Shown: piece after piece, positions 46,739-59,414 of the stretch
How the letters are laid out: each line of letters begins with the position of its first letter
How positions within the stretch are numbered: position 1 is the first letter of the stretch
Origin: Cheiracanthium punctorium
Taxonomy: Eukaryota > Arthropoda > Arachnida > Araneae > Cheiracanthiidae
Direction: 5' to 3'
NCBI GenBank assembly: GCA_038373885.1
Contig: JAWZYV010011607.1
Coordinates: forward strand, 62,001-126,000
DNA: 64,000 nt
Program-made: the position numbers and the translations under genes
The notes under the pieces: model-generated
What the model was told of the DNA's origin: nothing
Database searches by the model: none
The model's input: the letters and a program-made list of their open reading frames with translations, nothing else

Positions 46739-48006
46739 TTTGCGTGATATTCAATAATGCGAAATCAAAGCGTAAGTATTATCTGGATTTTCCATGTCTT
46801 TTGCATATCAATGAAAAATGTTATTGTCGTACTTGGAATATTTATTTTCGAACTTGTGCGTTTGGTTCCAAGAAACCGTTTAAAAAGCCTCGTCAAGTAA
46901 AATGGACAGCACATTGAAATTTTTTACTAGCACAGAGAAAGGAAATTTAAACAACCAGGATATGTGTGGGAATCTAACCCACAATCGTACGCTTAGGCGA
47001 TTGGCATAGAGTAGGGCAAACCCTTAGCCACTGGTCCAATGAACAGTGGCACTTTCATCCATTATTTCTTAATCAATTTCAGACATTATGGTTTCTATAT
47101 TTTGCACAAATTTTGGACAACGATCCTTTGATAGTCTCTATGAGTTACCCAAACAGCACAAACTTTTCCAGAACATTTTAAGAGTGTTTACAACATGTTG
47201 TATAGACAAGCTGTCCTTTAAGTAAACTACCAGGATTTATCCAATTATCATCTGTTGTAAGTCATTTTGATGTTATTCAACACCCATATAGAATTACATG
47301 TTTTTAAATTGTTAGTGTACTATCTAGGTATGTTATACTTAAGATAACCAAACGCCGCCAATTTTCCCGGACAGTTTCCAATTTCAGGATTTTTAAATTT
47401 TGGAGACAAATTTTAAAACAGAAATTGGAGACAAAATTTTAATTATAAAACTTATTTCTTCCCAATTTTTAAAAAACTGAATATTTTCCCTTTTTTATAA
47501 ATATTAATAATGCTGTAGTTGAATAAATAGAGGCTTCTTTCAGAACCATAGAATTTATAAAATGTCCCCAACTTTTCCTTCAGAATTGGAGATACCACGT
47601 TGTTTTACAATTCTTTGATCAAAAATCTGATCACCAGCTTTACTGGTTGCGATTAAACGTACCTTAGTGAAGGTGACCAGATTTTTGAAAAAGAATGGGG
47701 AACAAGTCAGCGTCCAATTCTGAAAGAAAAACTAGGAACTAGGGACAATTTTCAAATTCAGTACTCTTCTCAAATAAGCTTGATTATTTAACTATAGCAT
47801 TATTAACTTTCATATAATAAAGTCCATTAATTATTATTGGACTATTTTATTATCTATTATATTATCTATTATATCTATTATCTATTTTATTATCTATTAT
47901 ACTATCTATCTATTTTATATTGGATTATGAATTAACAGGGACATTATCATTTTTTAGTGGAAAGAAAGAGTTAAAATTAAAATTTTGTCCATAATTTATG
48001 TTTTAC
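46359..48006. other. Intergenic, upstream of BicC; no gene recognised
   Basis: Probably holds the BicC promoter and 5' UTR, but no core motif stands out. Contains an (AT)n run at about 46704-46738, a tRNA-like sequence (46950-47045) and a decayed repeat with gaaattggagacaaa / tgtccccaa motifs (47345-47800). Confidence 0.5.
46950..47045 (-). repeat. tRNA-like, SINE-type sequence
   Basis: Minus strand: A-box-like TGGACCAGTGGCTAAGGG and B-box-like GTGGGTTAGATTCCCAC, with extra sequence between. Too long and irregular for a working tRNA. Confidence 0.5.
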
Positions 48007-48192
48007 ATTTGGGGCAAGGTGGCCAAACATCCCAAATTTCAAGTTTTTCAATTTGTCCCGAAAATGTAAAAAAGAAATTGGGGACAAAGATCTAATTTTA
48101 ATAGTTATTTCTTCCCAAATCTTTAAAAAATGATCATGTTTCCTTCATTTTATGAATGTTAATAGTGCTTTAGGTGAATTAATCGTAATCAC

Positions 48193-48919
48193 GGGCGCGT
48201 TCAGACAGCCACTTTTGAGTAACTCGAGTTACTCGGGAAAAACCGAAGCCGTTCACGATACCCGATTTGAGTCAATAGGGCTGTAGCTTCTGACGTCACT
48301 GGTAGGCAAAACAAGGCAGACTAACCAATAGGCAGGCTTGTTCTACAGGATGTCGGATAGACAAAACTGGAACGTAACCAATAGGCTTGCTCTACGTGAC
48401 GTCGTGTTAATAAACATGCTACAGCCCTTCTCCGAGGAAAATTCATCGAGTTGCTGCCAAGCTGAGAGCTGTATTCTCCCCTCGTCGCTAATTTTTCTCA
48501 GTCGTTAACTTTGCCCCTCCTTGAGGTCACTTGAGGTGAAGTTTTAAGGAGGAGCGTCGAGGGGTTCTTGTGATTGGCTAAAAGACCTCCCAGTGGCCTC
48601 CGGAATCGTTAGCGCAGTCGATAACTAAACAAATGGTTGTGCCCAGTCGACAGCTAACCACCGACGATTTCGGAAACCACCGGGGTAGAATTCCACCTTG
48701 AGTAAGGTTTCAATTGGGAAGCTGGGGAGATAGATCACGTGACCTTTAGATGTTACTTTCGTTGCTTCCCATTGGCTCCGCTGGGTAGTAAATACGTGCC
48801 GCCATCTCTTTTTCCCATTAACTACCCAAAACTGTCCACATGTAAATCTCCCTGAGTAACTCATGTTTTACTCGGAATTTACTCCAGATTTACACAAACG
48901 TGGCAGTCTGACGCACGCC
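48193..48919. mobile_element. TIR element of about 727 bp inside an older repeat
   Basis: Left end GGGCGCGTTCAGACAGCCAC; right end, inverted, GGCGTGCGTCAGACTGCCAC. Sub-terminal gagttactcggg / ccctgagtaactc. The surrounding repeat (about 48005-49015, aattggggaca motifs) resembles 47345-47800. The open frame at 48625-48864 lies within it and is not a gene. Confidence 0.7.
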
Positions 48920-50037
48920 ACATTTGAGAAGAGCTTTGTTCAGAACTGGAGACACTACACTCATGTGTCCCCGATTCTTCATTAAACAATTTGGTCACCT
49001 TAATTTGAGGACAGATTGAAAAAAATCCTAAAATTGGAGACTGTCACCGATAAATAGGGATATTTTGGGTTTATAATATTTAGATTTTGAACGCAGATGT
49101 CTTTCCTTAAAAGTGGTGTTATTGTTATGTCAGTATCAACAAGCCATGAAGGGCAACTTTCTAAAAATTGCTCTAGATGGCAGCATGTTGAACATTGGTA
49201 CAATAAAAATATCTATTAGACCGACATATTTTTAACTACAACTACCAAAGAAAATTTTGTAAACAAATTGGTAAACTGTCGGGGAAAATTGTGGATTGTT
49301 AAAATTATAATACATTTTCCCTGAAGAAATAAAAAAATTCCGATTCAGCTATGTTCATTGTAAGAAGATTACATTATTTAACTATACATCATTTTATTTT
49401 CTCTAATTGTATTTATTATTTCTATATTGATGTAAGTTGATGGACAATCGCTAAAAGCAGAAACTGCATATAGTTAACTTTCAAACATTGCTATCTCGGA
49501 AATATTTACATTTTTACAATAGCATTATTGGATTACTATTCAGTTTGCAGATTTGCTTATGACTATCTAAGAATGGGTAATGCTATGACTATCTAAGAAT
49601 GCTAAAAATCAGAACCGTCTAGAGATAAAGTGTTCGTCTTGAATGATAAAAATTTCGTTGTAACCAAACCCTGCCTATTGCATGAGCATTTGCGCCCGCG
49701 TCCCATGCATGAATACGGAAATAGGTCAAAAAATTAAGTTTCGAGCTATGTATAGAGGCGAGGCACAAAATTGTTATAGTCAAGCCCTCATGTAACAGTG
49801 CATGATTTAATGGAAACAAAAACGTGACACGATACTAATTTTACGAAATACATACTATATAATATTTTCTAATGAATAACTTGTTTGGCTACAGCTTCAA
49901 TATCATCCTTTTATGGCTTTTTCATTTTGAGCTATTAACCACATGATGTGGTAATGACTAGTCATTATTTACCTCTTGTTTAAACGTGAAATTGATTTTT
50001 ATGTTTCTTAGTATTATTATATTTAATTGGTAATTTC

Positions 50038-51694
50038 GGTTGATTCGTACTTTAATCCCCTCCCCACTCTTGCCAAGGTGGCGATAACTATACTTATGCA
50101 GTTGCCATGGTGATTTTTTGCATTTATGTGGCAACCGATAATCTGGAATTAAAATGGTGGTTTGGAACAACATATAAGTTCAGCATTACTTTTTTTTGGG
50201 GGGGGGGGGGTTGCCAATTAATGCAGTTTTAATAATTACGTGTCTTTGAATTCCATAACTGTTACGTTTATCACTAATTTGTTCACTGGTACTTTTCCGC
50301 TACCTGCACCCCAGCCAAATTTGGCAATTTTTTTCCAGGGCGAAGCTTGCCGACGTTATTTTCTGGAAACCCATCCTCGGTTGCACAGTGATCTTTCTTT
50401 TTTGTAACCTTGCTTCTTGGTGCGTAGTACATTCGTTACTGCTTGAAAAACAAAGGACGATGTATTAGTCGGTGTACTCATTGTACTAATCCGCGAGTGT
50501 GTTGTGTATTGATGCACAAACATACAGTTCCACGTGTGTAGTAAACAAGCCATTTTATTTTAGTTTCGTATTTTTCACCTCGTGTGGTGGTTGTTACTCC
50601 ATGGAATAAGAGCCGATTAATGGTGTTTTTCTAGAAATTTCTTTTAAAGCTGTATGGCAGGAAATGGTTATTGTGTTAAGTATTTTAATTAAAGTTGTTT
50701 CATTTCTTATGTAAAAGGAATTATGTATAGTGTAGTTCAAAGTTTTGTTAGTGTTGTGGCTTTTTTTTTTTTGTATATGACATTATCAATATTTGGGATT
50801 TGCCATGACTGAAAAGGATGCTGTTAAGCATTTTCAAAAATTTGTAGTTTTACTGTCGCATATACATTGTGCTATGCAATATCATATGAATTATATAATT
50901 TCAGTGGTCGTTTCATGTAGAAATGTAACCTAAGGTCTTGTAAAAGTAGCGTCGGCATTAGCACAGGAAATGGGTTCGAAAATTCTCGATTGAGTTTTAA
51001 AACAGTTTCACGTTTGATTATTGATTTACTGGAATTTAACTTCTGTAAAGTTTTATGAAAAATGCCTTAACATGAACCACAATACTGTTGTAGACTGAAA
51101 TGATTATATGCGAGAAGTATGTGTTATTAGAAGCGATTGCAAATAGTTTTCTGGCTGAACATAAAGTAAAATCTTAAATTATTCTTTAGCGGGTTTGTTG
51201 TCTTTTGTAAAGGATAGGGGGTGGATTTAAACTGTTTGATATTTTGATGCTGTTGGATAAAGTTTTTGCATTTCTGCTCTTTTTCTAAGGAGTAACCAAG
51301 GTTTTCTTTTAAATAACTGTCATATTTTGTATAGCATTTCTAATTTTTGAAGAAGTAATTGCATTTATGTCAACGTTTATAATGGTCAGTGTACTTTTAT
51401 ATGTTTATTTCTGTTGAATTGCTAATTTTGTGTTTTTCAGGCACTGCAAGGCAAAGAAAAAAAAAAATTGCCAAAAAAAAAAACATTTTATCTACTTGGC
51501 GATAAAGAAAATCGCCAGATTTGGGTGGGGTGCGCATAATTGAAAAGTACCATTCACTTTTGTTTTCACCTTGCTCCTTTGTTAGCGTAGAAACTTGTGC
51601 ATGATTCCTTGAGACCCATGTCTGCAAAGCTCGCTAAAGTGCAGCAATTTTTTAGGTTGGCAAGAGTGGGGGGGTGAGTACGGCAGGAATCAAA
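50038..51694. mobile_element. Longer relative of the 9357-10331 TIR element
   Basis: Starts GGTTGATTCGTACTTTAATC and ends GCAGGAATCAAAC, with CCCCACTCTTGCCAA / TTGGCAAGAGTGGGG inverted near the ends. Shares the interior cagttgccat.gtgatttttt with the 9.4-kb copy. No intact transposase frame. Confidence 0.7.
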
Positions 51695-52364
51695 CGTAAT
51701 TCCCTAAACTATTATATTAAATAATGGTTTGGCCTAGAGCAACTGTATTTTTGGAACAGCTTTAGTATCACCCACCTGTTATCATATAATTGCTTTAGGA
51801 ATTTGTTAGTATAATTGCATTCACATAAAAAAAAATTAAAAAACAGGAAGTTGTGGGTTTTAAATTCTTATCTTGAGATTTCACCACTACCATCTTAATG
51901 ATATGGCTTCGTTGCTTGGCAGTTCAATTTGAATGGCCTTTTAATGCACTAATATAAAATAATATTTTAGTTTTGACACAACTGGTGCCATTATTCAACT
52001 TGCTTTCTGATAACTAAAACAGATAGCTTGGCAGTAAATCATGCTTCTGTGAGAGGAAAAGTATCTATGAATCTACTAGTTGATATTGATCTTAGCCTGC
52101 CTACAAAAGCAAGAACAGATGTGGTTGTGGACTACATGGCAAATTAAGTTTTCAAAAAATGATACTTTTTTTTTTTAAAAAACTCTCATAGTCACCACCA
52201 AATGACTAAAATTATGTCGAGATAGCGATTCTTAACCACCTTAGTGCTGAATGCTTTTTAGCATTGCATCGAAACATGCAGCACTATCCCGCAGAGCATT
52301 CAGATGGTTTAAATCTCCAAAATAGTTTCGATCCTATAGATGTTTGAGGAAATTTACTTACAGA

Positions 52365-52876
52365 TTAACCCTTTGAGGCGCAACCCTTTCTCTATGCTGA
52401 TAAAAGAACAGCTGTTGCCATCGCTCGACTTAATGACCGGCAAGATGACGGATGATCGAAACGTTCATCGCCTGCCACAGATCTAGAGACCCTTTTTTGA
52501 CGCGCTGGCTGTGCAGCACAGCCAGCTGCATCAAAAAAGGGTCTCTAGATCTGTGGCACATGATGAACGCTTTGATCGTCCGCCCTCTTGCTGGTCGTTA
52601 AGTCAAGCGATGGGAACGGCTGCCCTTTTTTCAGCATTGGACAATCTATCCAGCTGTTCTCGCATTCTTCCGTTTTTCAGCAGATGCTGTTAAAAATAAT
52701 CATGACAATTTTTTTACGGGAAATGATGTGCTAAAAAGTAAAGGATTCTCGTGGAGCTATATCACCCGCAACTATTTTTATAGAAATCAAATCTATTCTT
52801 CGTGACTGGCAACTAACAGTCAAAACGTCAGAGTTTGGTGTTCCCAGAGCGGGAACACTGTGCGTTAAAGGGTTAA
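52365..52876 (+). mobile_element. TTAA-flanked foldback element, copy 9
   Basis: TTAA at both ends. The hairpin core centres near 52516 (GTGCAGCACAGCC). It lies about 300 bp upstream of the mRpL36 coding exon, within its presumed 5' intron. Confidence 0.9.
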
Positions 52877-53154
52877 CAAAGCAAGTTATTTTACATTCGC
52901 ACTTCACAAGCTTGTTTAAAACATAGATGAAATTTTGATATAATCCTAATGTATATATCCATGCAAGCTCAATGATTGTTATGAGGACAATTACCAAAAA
53001 AAATTAATAAAGTTTAGTTAGAAAACTTCAAAATAGGAATTGTGTCACAGCTTTAGTATTTGCTATTTCTTGGCACTATAATTACATTGTTTCTAAACTT
53101 GTTTTATCAGTGAACATTGTTTTTTTTTATATTAAGTGTATCATTATTTTGTTT

Positions 53155-53172
53155 TTTCTTGTTTAGGTCACA
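53155..53172 (+). other. mRpL36: Splice acceptor and short leader before mRpL36 ATG
   Basis: T-rich tract ending TTTAG, then GTCACA before the ATG. The pattern indicates an intron in the 5' UTR. Confidence 0.65.
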
Positions 53173-53532
53173 ATGAACTCATTACGAAGAGCTGCCATTT
53201 ACACAGTAAATAACATTTATTCCACGCGATTTTACAGTACCTGTATTCTAAATAGAAGACATGTTACTCCTCCTGTTTCAACCAACAATAAATTTGATAC
53301 AGTGTCTGAGTCTCCTACTAATACACCATTTATTCCTCTTGTAAATCAATCCCGGGGCATGAAATACAAGGATGTATTAACCAAGCGATGCAAAGATTGT
53401 TATTTTCAGAAAATAGAAGATCGGTGGTATGTTTTCTGCAATACACACCCCAGACATAAACAGGCTCAGAAAATAGATATGGAAAAGAAATGGATTGTTA
53501 CACACATTACTCATGGAAAATGCAAATTTTAA
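53173..53532 (+). CDS. mRpL36: Large ribosomal subunit protein bL36m (mitochondrial)
   Basis: A 119-residue nuclear-encoded part of the mitochondrial large ribosomal subunit, near the peptidyl-transferase region. Residues 1 to about 60 are basic and Ser/Thr-rich with few acidic residues at the start (MNSLRRAAIYTVNNI), fitting a mitochondrial targeting peptide. The L36 core is about 62-105: GMKYKDVLTKRCKDC, then FCNTHPRHKQ, giving the Cys-x2-Cys ... Cys-x2-His zinc-ribbon ligands. Length is usual for animal bL36m. The ATG follows a splice acceptor (TTCTTGTTTAG at 53155-53165), so a non-coding first exon lies upstream but I could not place it. A likely poly(A) signal, ATTAAA, is at 53587-53592. 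Confidence 0.95.
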   Translation: MNSLRRAAIYTVNNIYSTRFYSTCILNRRHVTPPVSTNNKFDTVSESPTNTPFIPLVNQSRGMKYKDVLTKRCKDCYFQKIEDRWYVFCNTHPRHKQAQKIDMEKKWIVTHITHGKCKF

Positions 53533-53586
53533 TAGCATATGTATTGAAATAACACTTTTTTGTAATTCAATAACATTCAGTCTAGA

Positions 53587-53592
53587 ATTAAA
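53587..53592 (+). terminator. mRpL36: Candidate poly(A) signal of mRpL36
   Basis: ATTAAA about 55 bases past the stop codon, followed by a T- and A-rich stretch. ATTAAA is the commonest variant of AATAAA. Confidence 0.5.
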
Positions 53593-53706
53593 AAATGTTT
53601 ATTGAAAAAAAAGATGTATTATCATTATCTTTTCTGTAGTTTCATTTACCATGAAATAATGGTACAATCATCATAAACGGTGCGTCTCGGCACGACTTTT
53701 TGTGTA

Positions 53707-53880
53707 CAGTAAAATCTTGTTATAATGAACTATCAAGGGACTAAAAATTAAAATCATATTTCTGAAAATTTTCATTAAAGTGATGAATTAGCACGAATAA
53801 TTTCCTTTTATAGAAATATTTCATTCATTAATCTGAAATCTTTTTTAAAAAGTGATTTTCATTCTGACAAGATTTTACCG
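53707..53880. mobile_element. pogo/Tigger-like MITE downstream of mRpL36
   Basis: Starts CAGTAAAATCTTGTTATAAT and ends TCTGACAAGATTTTACCG, with TA at each side (53705-53706 and 53881-53882) as the target duplication. Confidence 0.82.
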
Positions 53881-53882
53881 TA

Positions 53883-55799
53883 CATGAAATTCGATACTCT
53901 CCCCTACCATGGGAATTTTATCATATTGAGTTCTGTAAATTATCATTGGTGGACTATTATTCTGTTTCCTTGCAGCAGTTCTTTTCACGTTTAATGGCCA
54001 GATTCTCTACACCAGATTAAATGTGGCACAATTCATGGATTAGCAATTGATCAATCTTAAGAATTATTGCTCTGTTGAGTATAGCTTCTACAATCCCTAA
54101 TTTCGGAAGAGTCTGTTTCTTTTGTCAAAGAATTGGAAAACAGAAATGATGAAATTGACTCTGATTGGCTAGGGAAGAACCACCTGCACATTTGTTTACC
54201 ATCTTCCTCACATGGATGATAACCAGTAAGTTGTGCCATAATTGGTTCATTGTCATTTTGCTTGCTCCCATCCAAGAATAATCCTCAAATGGTTCTTCAG
54301 CATGATATCAATCCAGGTACAAGAATGAATTATTTAACCCTGAGGAAATTCTTTTGAATGCAGAATTTCTGATCGATGCATGAATAATTCCCAAATAAAT
54401 CAGCATTGAGAATGTAGCCATTGAAGGATATTACAGCTGCCCAAATTTAAAACACAGTACAGGACAAATTTTTCAAAATGCATTTTTTTAGCATTTTTCG
54501 TTCTAAGAGAGTCGTGTGAACATGATTTACTTGGTACTTTTCAATAATTTAATTTTTTCCTATAGATATCAAAATTGATAAACCTAGTAAGTGCTTCTTT
54601 TTTTTTCAATTTGAAAAATTTAAAACAAAGTAACACTTTCAACAATTTTAAAAACCTATTTTATTTTCTACATATTGTCATCCTAATCTGTGACAATAAT
54701 CAATGGTTAATTTGTTGTGCTAAAATACTATTTCTTGCAGCTAAAAGAAAATACATTTTATGTATTGATTTTCTGAAGATTTTGAATTTGTCACTGTGTT
54801 TTAAATTTGGGCAGCCGATTATCTTGTGATTTACTAATACCAGATGGTCACACGTATGGAGGGGACTTTAAGAGGCTCCCTAAAGGTGAAAGTTTCTTTA
54901 ACCCTTTCCTTCTTACTATCATTTGCTGGGCTTTCTCTCCCTATTTCTTGTGTCTTATATTTTCAGCTGGAGTGTTCAAAAGTTATGCAGCAAAAAGATT
55001 AGAGCATTTAAATTATCATACATGTAATTTTTTTTATATCTCATTTTACACAACAGGGGACAGTAACAGACTACTTAATTAGAGGTAGTTGATTTTTAAA
55101 TAGATGGTAGCACTACTCGAATATGTGCATTTGTGATATGCATTTTGTAATCTTACCTCACTTTTTTACTGAGGTTGAAAGAAAAGTTTACTTCTCATTT
55201 AGTGTTTAAAATATACTTTAAATCCTGATAACACACCCAGTACAGTATATTTTTAATTTTTCTCTGCTTCCTGGAAAACACATTGTCACAATAACCATAA
55301 ATGTTGGCTTATCCTTTCTCCCCCCATGCTAAAAAATGTCCAAAACCTTAAAATGAATACATGCATTGTTCATACACTTATTTTTATACAGTTTTCTGCA
55401 TAATAAACCTGTAAGGGGTTAAAATAACAAAGCATCACTGAAGTAATGAATATTTTTAATTTTAAAAGTTGTAATGAATTATTTCGACCGACGTTTCAAC
55501 AACAAAAACATAGGTATTAAATAAATACTCACACACAACTATTTTAATGCAATAAAATAGTTGTCACTATAATTGGATGTTGTCATGATCGAATTTCATG
55601 TTCAATGAACAAGAGATTGAATATTTTGATGCTCTGAGAGAGCTATCACTGTAGTGTTCAGATGTTTTAGTAGTCCCCCCTCCTCTAAACTAAAATCCTG
55701 AGTGCCCCATGGTTTTACCTTATTTAAACTGACACTGTTCACATTCTTGCTATATAGGTATGCTTTAAAAAGAAGAGCTGAACTTGAAATGAGTATACA
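53883..55799. other. No gene recognised
   Basis: An open frame on the minus strand at 54275-54057 (72 codons, QLTGYHPCEEDGKQMCRWFF) looks protein-like in composition, but I do not recognise it and see no splice context. The rest is AT-rich. Confidence 0.4.
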
Positions 55800-56288
55800 C
55801 AGGGTTTCTACAGATTTCCCAGCTTTTGCTTCCCTGACATCTATTACGCTCTTCCCTGACTTTATCTAGCATGCTTTCCCTAATTTTGAGTTTCTATTTT
55901 TAACATTACATCCTTTAATTAATAACTTTTTATATATTTTGATCCTTTTTTTACAAATAATAATAATAAAAAAATTAATATATACAAGAATCTTATTTGA
56001 CATCACTGTATTCTAACAAAAATCATGTTTGTTAATAACTTAGGATAAAATTGAGCATATTTCAACTGCACAAGATATGATCATAAAGAACACATTTTAA
56101 AATTATTTATAAGGTTAAATGAGAAAATGATAAAACAATTTCTATACCTACGTTCAAACAGCAAATATTTTCTTGATTTTACCGCAAAATTCAATTTTTC
56201 TTGCATTTCCCTGACCTGCCTTCAATTTCTGCTAATTTCCCTGACTTTTTTCCCAAATCCCTGACTTTCCCAGTCTGTAGAAACCTTG
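55800..56288. mobile_element. TIR element with CAGGGTTTCTACAG ends
   Basis: Starts CAGGGTTTCTACAGATTTCC and ends CCCAGTCTGTAGAAACCTTG. Repeated tttccctgac motifs near both ends. No clean target duplication. Confidence 0.65.
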
Positions 56289-56711
56289 ATACAGTAAAAC
56301 TGTAGGTTTCATATGTGTGTTCACATCAGAAGAGAGTAAATGATACAATATTATATTACTGTAATATAAAGTATATTAGTGGGGTTTTTTTAAACAAAGT
56401 TTTAATAAAAAGTCAGTATTTTAAGCAACATGTAAAGTGAAAACATCCTAAAAATTCCATTACGACTATTTTTTTACATCATATTTGAATTCAGCATGTT
56501 AAATCAATAAATAAAATAAAAACAGCAAAATGCTTGTTTAATTTCCACTGTGTTTGTGCATGGTCAAATATGCTCCCTTCTAATACTAAAAAAAAAAGAA
56601 AAAAAAAAATTGCAAGGCAATTTTTGTGCTAAAAGCTTTTTCTGAAAGCTACATACAACATAGGTTTACCATCACATTAGATGTATACACAGTCCTGTTT
56701 TTGTGATGAAA

Positions 56712-58311
56712 TCTATATAAATAAAATTAGACTTTTGTCTGTACATTTCTTGGAATTCAAAAATTTTGCGATTTCTATCCGTTTCAAGCACCCGGGAATC
56801 CGATGCGACCCTCAAAAAAAAAGTTTGTCTGTCATTCTGTCCGTGACGCTTTTTTTTGTTTAAGCATCACGTAAAAACGGCAGAAGTGAATTATATGAAA
56901 TTGGGTGTCATGATAGGTGGTCACTCAGCTTAAAACATAGGCGTAGAATTTTTAAAAAATCTTGATTAGATTTTCAGATTTTGCGAAAATCGTTTCAAAC
57001 TGCGTAAATTTGTGTTCAAGCATCACGTAAAAACGACTGAAGCGAATGATATGAAATTGGGTGTCATGATAGGTGGTCACTCAACTTAAAACATAGGCGT
57101 CGAATTTTTAAAAAATCTAGATTGGATTTTGAGATTTTGCGAAAATCCTTTCAAACTGCGTAAATTTGTGTTCAAGCATCACGTAAAAACGACTGAAGCG
57201 AATGATATGAAATTGGGTGTCATGATAGGTGGTCACTCAACTTAAAACATAGGTGTCCAATTTTTAAAAAATCTTGATTGGATTTTGAGATTTTGCGAAA
57301 ATCGTTTCAAACTGCGTAAATTTGTGTTCAAGCATCACGTAAAAACGCCTGAAGCGAATGATATGAAATTGGGTGTCATCATAGGTGCTCACTCAACTTA
57401 AAACATAGGCTTCAAATTAAAATAAAATCTTTATAGATTTTGCGAAAATCATTTCAAACTGCCTAAATTTGTGTTCGAACATCACGTAATAACTGCAAAG
57501 GTGAAAAAATGATATCTGGTGAAATGATAGGTGGTCACTCACCTTAAACTATAAGCATCTAATTAAAAAATATCGATCCGATTTCGAGATTTTGTGAAAA
57601 TCGTTTAAAACTGAGTGAATCTTTGTTCCCGCATTACGTAATAACGACTAAAGCGAATGATATGAAATTGGGTCACATGATAGATGGTTGCTCAACATAA
57701 ACTATAGGTGTCCAATTTTTTAAACATTTTTATTAGATTTTGAGATTTTGTGAAAATTCTCTCAAAATACGTTTCTATTTCCTCAAACATCACGTAATAA
57801 TGACTAATACGAATGATACGAAATTTAGTGATATGATAGGTAGTTGCTAATCTTAATTTATAGGCAGTGAATTTTTAAAATATTTTGATTACATTTTCAG
57901 ATTTTGCAAAAATCGTTTTAGAATGCTGAAATTTTGTTCAAGCCTCACAAAATAAAGACTGCAGGGAATGAAACGAAATTGGGTGACATGATAGGTTGTC
58001 ACTCAACTTAAATTCTAGGCTTCCAATTTTTCAAAATCGTTGATTAGATTTTGAGATTCTGCGAAAATTATTTCAATATGCATAAAAATTCGCTCGCGCA
58101 TCCCATAATTACGACTAAAGCGAATGAAATGATATTACTTAGTGACTCTCTAACCTGTAATATTTTAACAATACATAAAAATTATAACTTTGCTTTCTTT
58201 ATTTTGGCAACATACTACATCCATTCTGTGTACTCCTACAATGCTGACGGAAGTTCTTGCTTTTTGGAAATTTGCATTCACTAACCTGTCAAAGACGGGT
58301 ACTTCAGCTAG
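56712..58311 (+). mobile_element. Non-autonomous Helitron-like element
   Basis: Begins TCTATATAAATAAAA directly after an A. It ends CTAG directly before a T, preceded by a short imperfect hairpin (ACCTGTC..GACGGGT). These are Helitron end features and the A/T insertion site. No Rep/helicase frame. Confidence 0.75.
56835..58250 (+). repeat. Nine tandem units of about 156 bp inside the Helitron-like element
   Basis: The catcacgtaa motif (with variants) recurs at 56865, 57021, 57177, 57333, 57480, 57632, 57788, 57943 and 58099. The first four units are nearly identical; later ones are more diverged. Confidence 0.9.
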
Positions 58312-59414
58312 TATATATATATTTTTATGCTTAAAATCATTGGTTTGTTTTTAAAGCTGTTTAAATGTCATGTAACTCGTTAAGTAGTTCTTAAAAGAAA
58401 CATTCTTAAAGAACAATCTTTATTATATAAGAACTTAAGAAAATCCATACAAACTCTGATAATTTTTGTTCTACAAATTAGCAAAAGGTAAAGTCAGAAA
58501 GCTTTCTTTACTCATTCTCTCTCTATATATAGACCTTCTAAAAGATTGTATACACTCAAAACTGTTGACTTGGACAAAGTTACAAAAATTTATATTTCAA
58601 ACAAGTTTCATAAATTTTAAAAAACATTTGAATAATATTGATAAATATCTAAAGGCCTCAAACCATCAAATTTAATGTTTTATTTTATTCTTAGTATTCT
58701 ATAGCATTAATGTATAGCATTCCAAATAGCTTAGATGTGCTAAGTTTGCAAAATCAAGAAGCCTGAGATTTCAACATAAAATGCACACATAAACAATACA
58801 GACATAGGAATAATTTGATTCTTTTTTAATGCCATGCTTGTCTATAAAGAGCACCATTCCATTACTTGAAATGAATAATGTAAACATATTCAACTTCAAA
58901 AATTTGCGAAAAGAAAGAACAGACAATTAAAGCATCTGTCAAAATACATAAGTTATTCATATCTAAAAATTTCATAAGGCAGCTTAAAACAATGGAAATT
59001 GTAATGTCTACCTAGTTGTGCAAAAATTTGAGATTATCTGCTGTGACTCAAACACAGCAGACGATTTTGAATTTTGCTGTTGGAGATCATCTGCAAATAT
59101 TTCAAAACGTTCTTTCACACATTTTATTATAAATCTGCCAGAGCTTCAACACAGTAGAATAAATTTCAAGCAGAAGCTTACAAATTATTTCTCAGTATCA
59201 AAAAGAAAAAAATAAGAAGCCATGGAAAATTTTAAGACTCTAAAATATTATTTATTTATTAAATTAAGAAATTTCCTGAGACCAGTAGAAGCAGTCATCC
59301 ACACTCAGAGAACACAAATCCTTGTCCAAGCAGTCAGGAGAATAATTTGTTGAAATCCTTATTGTAAAGAGACTTGCTGAACTAATAAATGTGTCAAAAA
59401 GAACAGAGTGTAGT
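58312..59414. other. No gene recognised
   Basis: AT-rich. Includes a lysine-rich open frame at 59018-59215 with no recognised family. Confidence 0.45.

Noticed and set aside
48625..48864. 79-codon minus frame
   Set aside because: Lies wholly in the 48193-48919 TIR element and matches no known protein.
54565..54590. 21-nt micro-exon with good splice motifs
   Set aside because: No neighbouring exons in matching phase; such motifs arise by chance in AT-rich DNA.
59018..59215. Lysine-rich 65-codon frame ending KQKLTNYFSVSKRKK
   Set aside because: Slight likeness to a PCNA-binding motif, but no upstream exons or family match.
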